A DNA stretch of 64,000 bases, from contig NZ_JAFDVE010000008.1 of NCBI RefSeq assembly GCF_016888005.1, positions 1 through 64,000 of the forward strand, written 5' to 3'. The stretch comes from Phycicoccus sp. CSK15P-2 (GTDB lineage Bacteria; Actinomycetota; Actinomycetes; Actinomycetales; Dermatophilaceae). A program made the translations under genes and the position numbers. Below the pieces are notes generated by a model, which saw nothing but the letters and a program-made list of their open reading frames with translations, had not been told where the DNA came from and ran no database searches. Below, in pieces: positions 62,392 to 64,000 of the stretch (positions within the stretch are counted from its first letter, which is position 1; each line of letters begins with the position of its first letter).

Positions 62392-63930
62392 CTAGGCGGT
62401 GACGCGGTCGACGAGGCCGACGAGCTCGGCGACGTCCCGGTCCCCGTCGAGGATCTCCGGGAGGACGGACGCCTCGCGGCGCAGCACCTCCGGGCCTGCC
62501 CAGCGGGACCAGGGGCCGCCGGTGAGGTGGTCGGTGAGCATCGCGACGACGAGGTCCTGCCGCAGCCGTGGCGACGCCTCGGCGAGGTCGCTCGGGCAGT
62601 CGCCGATGGTGAGCCACCGGAAACGCTCGACGGGGCGGCCGGAGTCGTCGAGGTACCGGACGGTGGCGGTGACGAAGGCGTCCCGTCCGCCGCCGTCGCG
62701 CAGCTCGACGTCGTAGAGGGCGGTCGTCGCGTGTCCCGCCAGCACCTCACCGCCGTCCACGGCGTCGTTGCGGAAGTCGCGGTCCGCGACGGCACGGTTC
62801 TCGTAGCCGATGAGGCGGTAGCCGGCCACCTGCTCGGGGTCGAACTCCACCTGCGCCTTGGCATCCCGGGCGGTGACGGCGAGGGTCGCGGTGAGGTCGT
62901 GGGCGAAGACGCGCTCGGCCTCGTCGGCGGTGTCGACGTAGACGTGCCATCCGTCGCCGTTGTCGGCCAGCTGCTCGAGGAGCTCGTCGTCGTAGTCGGC
63001 GATGCCGACGCCGACGGACACGAGGTTGATGCCGGCACGCGCCTCGGTGCTGATCCGCTCGAGGATGCCGCCGGACGTCGTCTCACCGACGTTGGCGACG
63101 CCGTCACTGACGAGGACGACACGGGTCATCCGTTCCTCGGAGGCCATGTCGGCGGCGAGGTCGTACCCGAGAGCGAGGCCGGCGGCCGCGTTCGTGGAGT
63201 CCATGGGGCGCAGGCTGTCGACGGCCTCGAAGATGCGGCCGGCATCGGCCACGCGGGTCGGCTCGAGCGCCAGCCGGGCCTCGGTGGAGTAGCAGACCAT
63301 GGCGACGCGGTCGTCGCGGTCGAGGGAGGAAACGAGTGCGCGCAGCGCGGTCTTCGTCGTCTCCATCTTGCCGGCCTCCCGCATCGAGCCGGAGCAGTCG
63401 ACGACGAGGGAGAGGTCGACCCCGCTCCGGTTCTCGTGGTCGGGGTCGGCGGCGCGGATGCCGACACGGACGATGCGGTGGCGCGGCTGGAACGGGAGGG
63501 TGGCGGCATCGATGTGCACGTCGAGGCCGTCGCTCGGCGCGTCGTAGTCCTGCTCGAAGTAGTTGACGAACTCCTCGGTGCGGACCTCGTCCGCCGGCGG
63601 CGTGTACCCGCGGGAGACGGCGTCGCGGAAGCGGGTGTAGGAACCGGTGTCGATGTCGAGGGCGAACGTGGACAGCGGGTCGGCGGCGGCGTCGGTCATC
63701 GACTCGTCGAGGGGACGCTCGCGGTCCCGGAGGTCACGCGGCGGGTTCTCGTCGAGCTGCGTCGAGGGCGGTTCGGCGCCGCGGTTCGGGCCCGGCTGGA
63801 TGGGGCCTGCCGCGCGGTCCCGCGCGGATGTCTCGTCGCTCGTCGAGCCACTCGCGCATCCGGTGGCGGCGAGCGCGATCACGAGCGCGGCGCCGGTCAG
63901 TGTGCTGGTCCTGCGGTGTGTGGTCCCCAT
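62392..63930 (-). CDS. Von Willebrand factor A domain lipoprotein (YfbK-like)
   Basis: 512 residues. Lipobox ending at Cys25 (LAATGC). An N-terminal vWF_A-associated domain (DTGSYTRFRDAVSRG...EEFVNYFEQDY, about 85-130) is followed by a vWA domain with MIDAS DCSGS (178-182), later TNAAAGL and VLVSDGVANVG, and a C-terminal DUF3520 region (VEFDPEQVAGYRLIGYENR). Binds a protein partner through a metal ion at the outer face of the membrane; the partner is unknown. GGAGGGG precedes the ATG. Confidence 0.9.
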   Translation of the reverse strand: MGTTHRRTSTLTGAALVIALAATGCASGSTSDETSARDRAAGPIQPGPNRGAEPPSTQLDENPPRDLRDRERPLDESMTDAAADPLSTFALDIDTGSYTRFRDAVSRGYTPPADEVRTEEFVNYFEQDYDAPSDGLDVHIDAATLPFQPRHRIVRVGIRAADPDHENRSGVDLSLVVDCSGSMREAGKMETTKTALRALVSSLDRDDRVAMVCYSTEARLALEPTRVADAGRIFEAVDSLRPMDSTNAAAGLALGYDLAADMASEERMTRVVLVSDGVANVGETTSGGILERISTEARAGINLVSVGVGIADYDDELLEQLADNGDGWHVYVDTADEAERVFAHDLTATLAVTARDAKAQVEFDPEQVAGYRLIGYENRAVADRDFRNDAVDGGEVLAGHATTALYDVELRDGGGRDAFVTATVRYLDDSGRPVERFRWLTIGDCPSDLAEASPRLRQDLVVAMLTDHLTGGPWSRWAGPEVLRREASVLPEILDGDRDVAELVGLVDRVTA

Positions 63931-64000
63931 GATGCCCCTCCGGGTCGACGTCGGTGTCTCGCTGTGACCGGACGCTAGGGCTCTCGGATCCGCTCCGGCG

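Overview
This 64 kb window is chromosomal DNA from a very GC-rich (about 70% or more) actinobacterium. The evidence is a DtxR/IdeR-type iron box, frequent GTG starts, gene pairs joined by ATGA/GTGA overlaps, many apparently leaderless promoters (TANNNT 6-7 nt before the start codon), a sunset-domain protein beside a cyclophilin and a zinc-finger rhomboid protease, and DUF5926 and DUF4328 proteins. The style resembles Micrococcales, perhaps Intrasporangiaceae, but no genus can be named from the window alone. The pairing of serS/pheA with the ppiA-rhomboid neighbourhood, and DnaA-box-like sites next to the rhomboid gene, suggest the region lies on the origin side of the chromosome.

Layout. 0.1-5.1 kb: an iron-siderophore operon (binding lipoprotein, two permeases, ATPase, siderophore-interacting reductase) under an iron box. 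5.1-9.4 kb: a histidine kinase, response regulator, ABC ATPase and ABC-2 permease operon. 9.5-12.4 kb: serS, a DUF4328 membrane protein and a LysE-type exporter. 12.6-17.6 kb: a secreted protein joining a GH92 alpha-mannosidase to a purple-acid-phosphatase-like domain. 17.7-22.2 kb: a cation/proton antiporter, DinB-like protein, diacylglycerol kinase and glucose-6-phosphate dehydrogenase. 22.3-25.6 kb: the efeUOB iron uptake operon with two iron-box-like sites. 25.7-29.0 kb: two PlsC-type acyltransferases, a patatin-like lipase and a 0.7 kb non-coding stretch with an inverted/direct repeat family. 29.0-38.0 kb: pheA behind a tiny coupled upstream ORF, two GT-C glycosyltransferases, an unusual membrane protein, a GT2 enzyme, DUF5926, an RsbW-like ATPase and a glycerophosphodiesterase. 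38.2-39.3 kb: an ECF-like sigma factor coupled to ogt.

39.3-59.2 kb is the accessory part. Three paralogous RCC1-type beta-propeller genes carry 14, about 12 and exactly 7 repeats and share a short upstream element. Next come two divergent paralogous proteins, each joining an OmpR-type winged-helix DNA-binding domain to an intact alpha/beta hydrolase, then a small membrane-anchored BMP-like protein. Last is a 3,473-residue RHS/YD-repeat polymorphic toxin with a HINT pretoxin domain and an HNH-like nuclease tip, coupled by ATGA to a Tdi1/DUF1851-type immunity gene. The toxin's N-terminus and promoter are hidden in an implausible G/C homopolymer block that is probably an assembly fault. Similar blocks occur inside a siderophore permease gene and at the left edge.

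59.5-64 kb: rhomboid protease, cyclophilin, sunset-domain protein and a von Willebrand factor A lipoprotein.

The best candidates for undescribed biology are the GH92-phosphatase fusion, whose usual catalytic acid is replaced by Gln as expected for a mannosyl-phosphate uncapping enzyme, and the RCC1 propeller family with its neighbouring hydrolase-type transcription factors.
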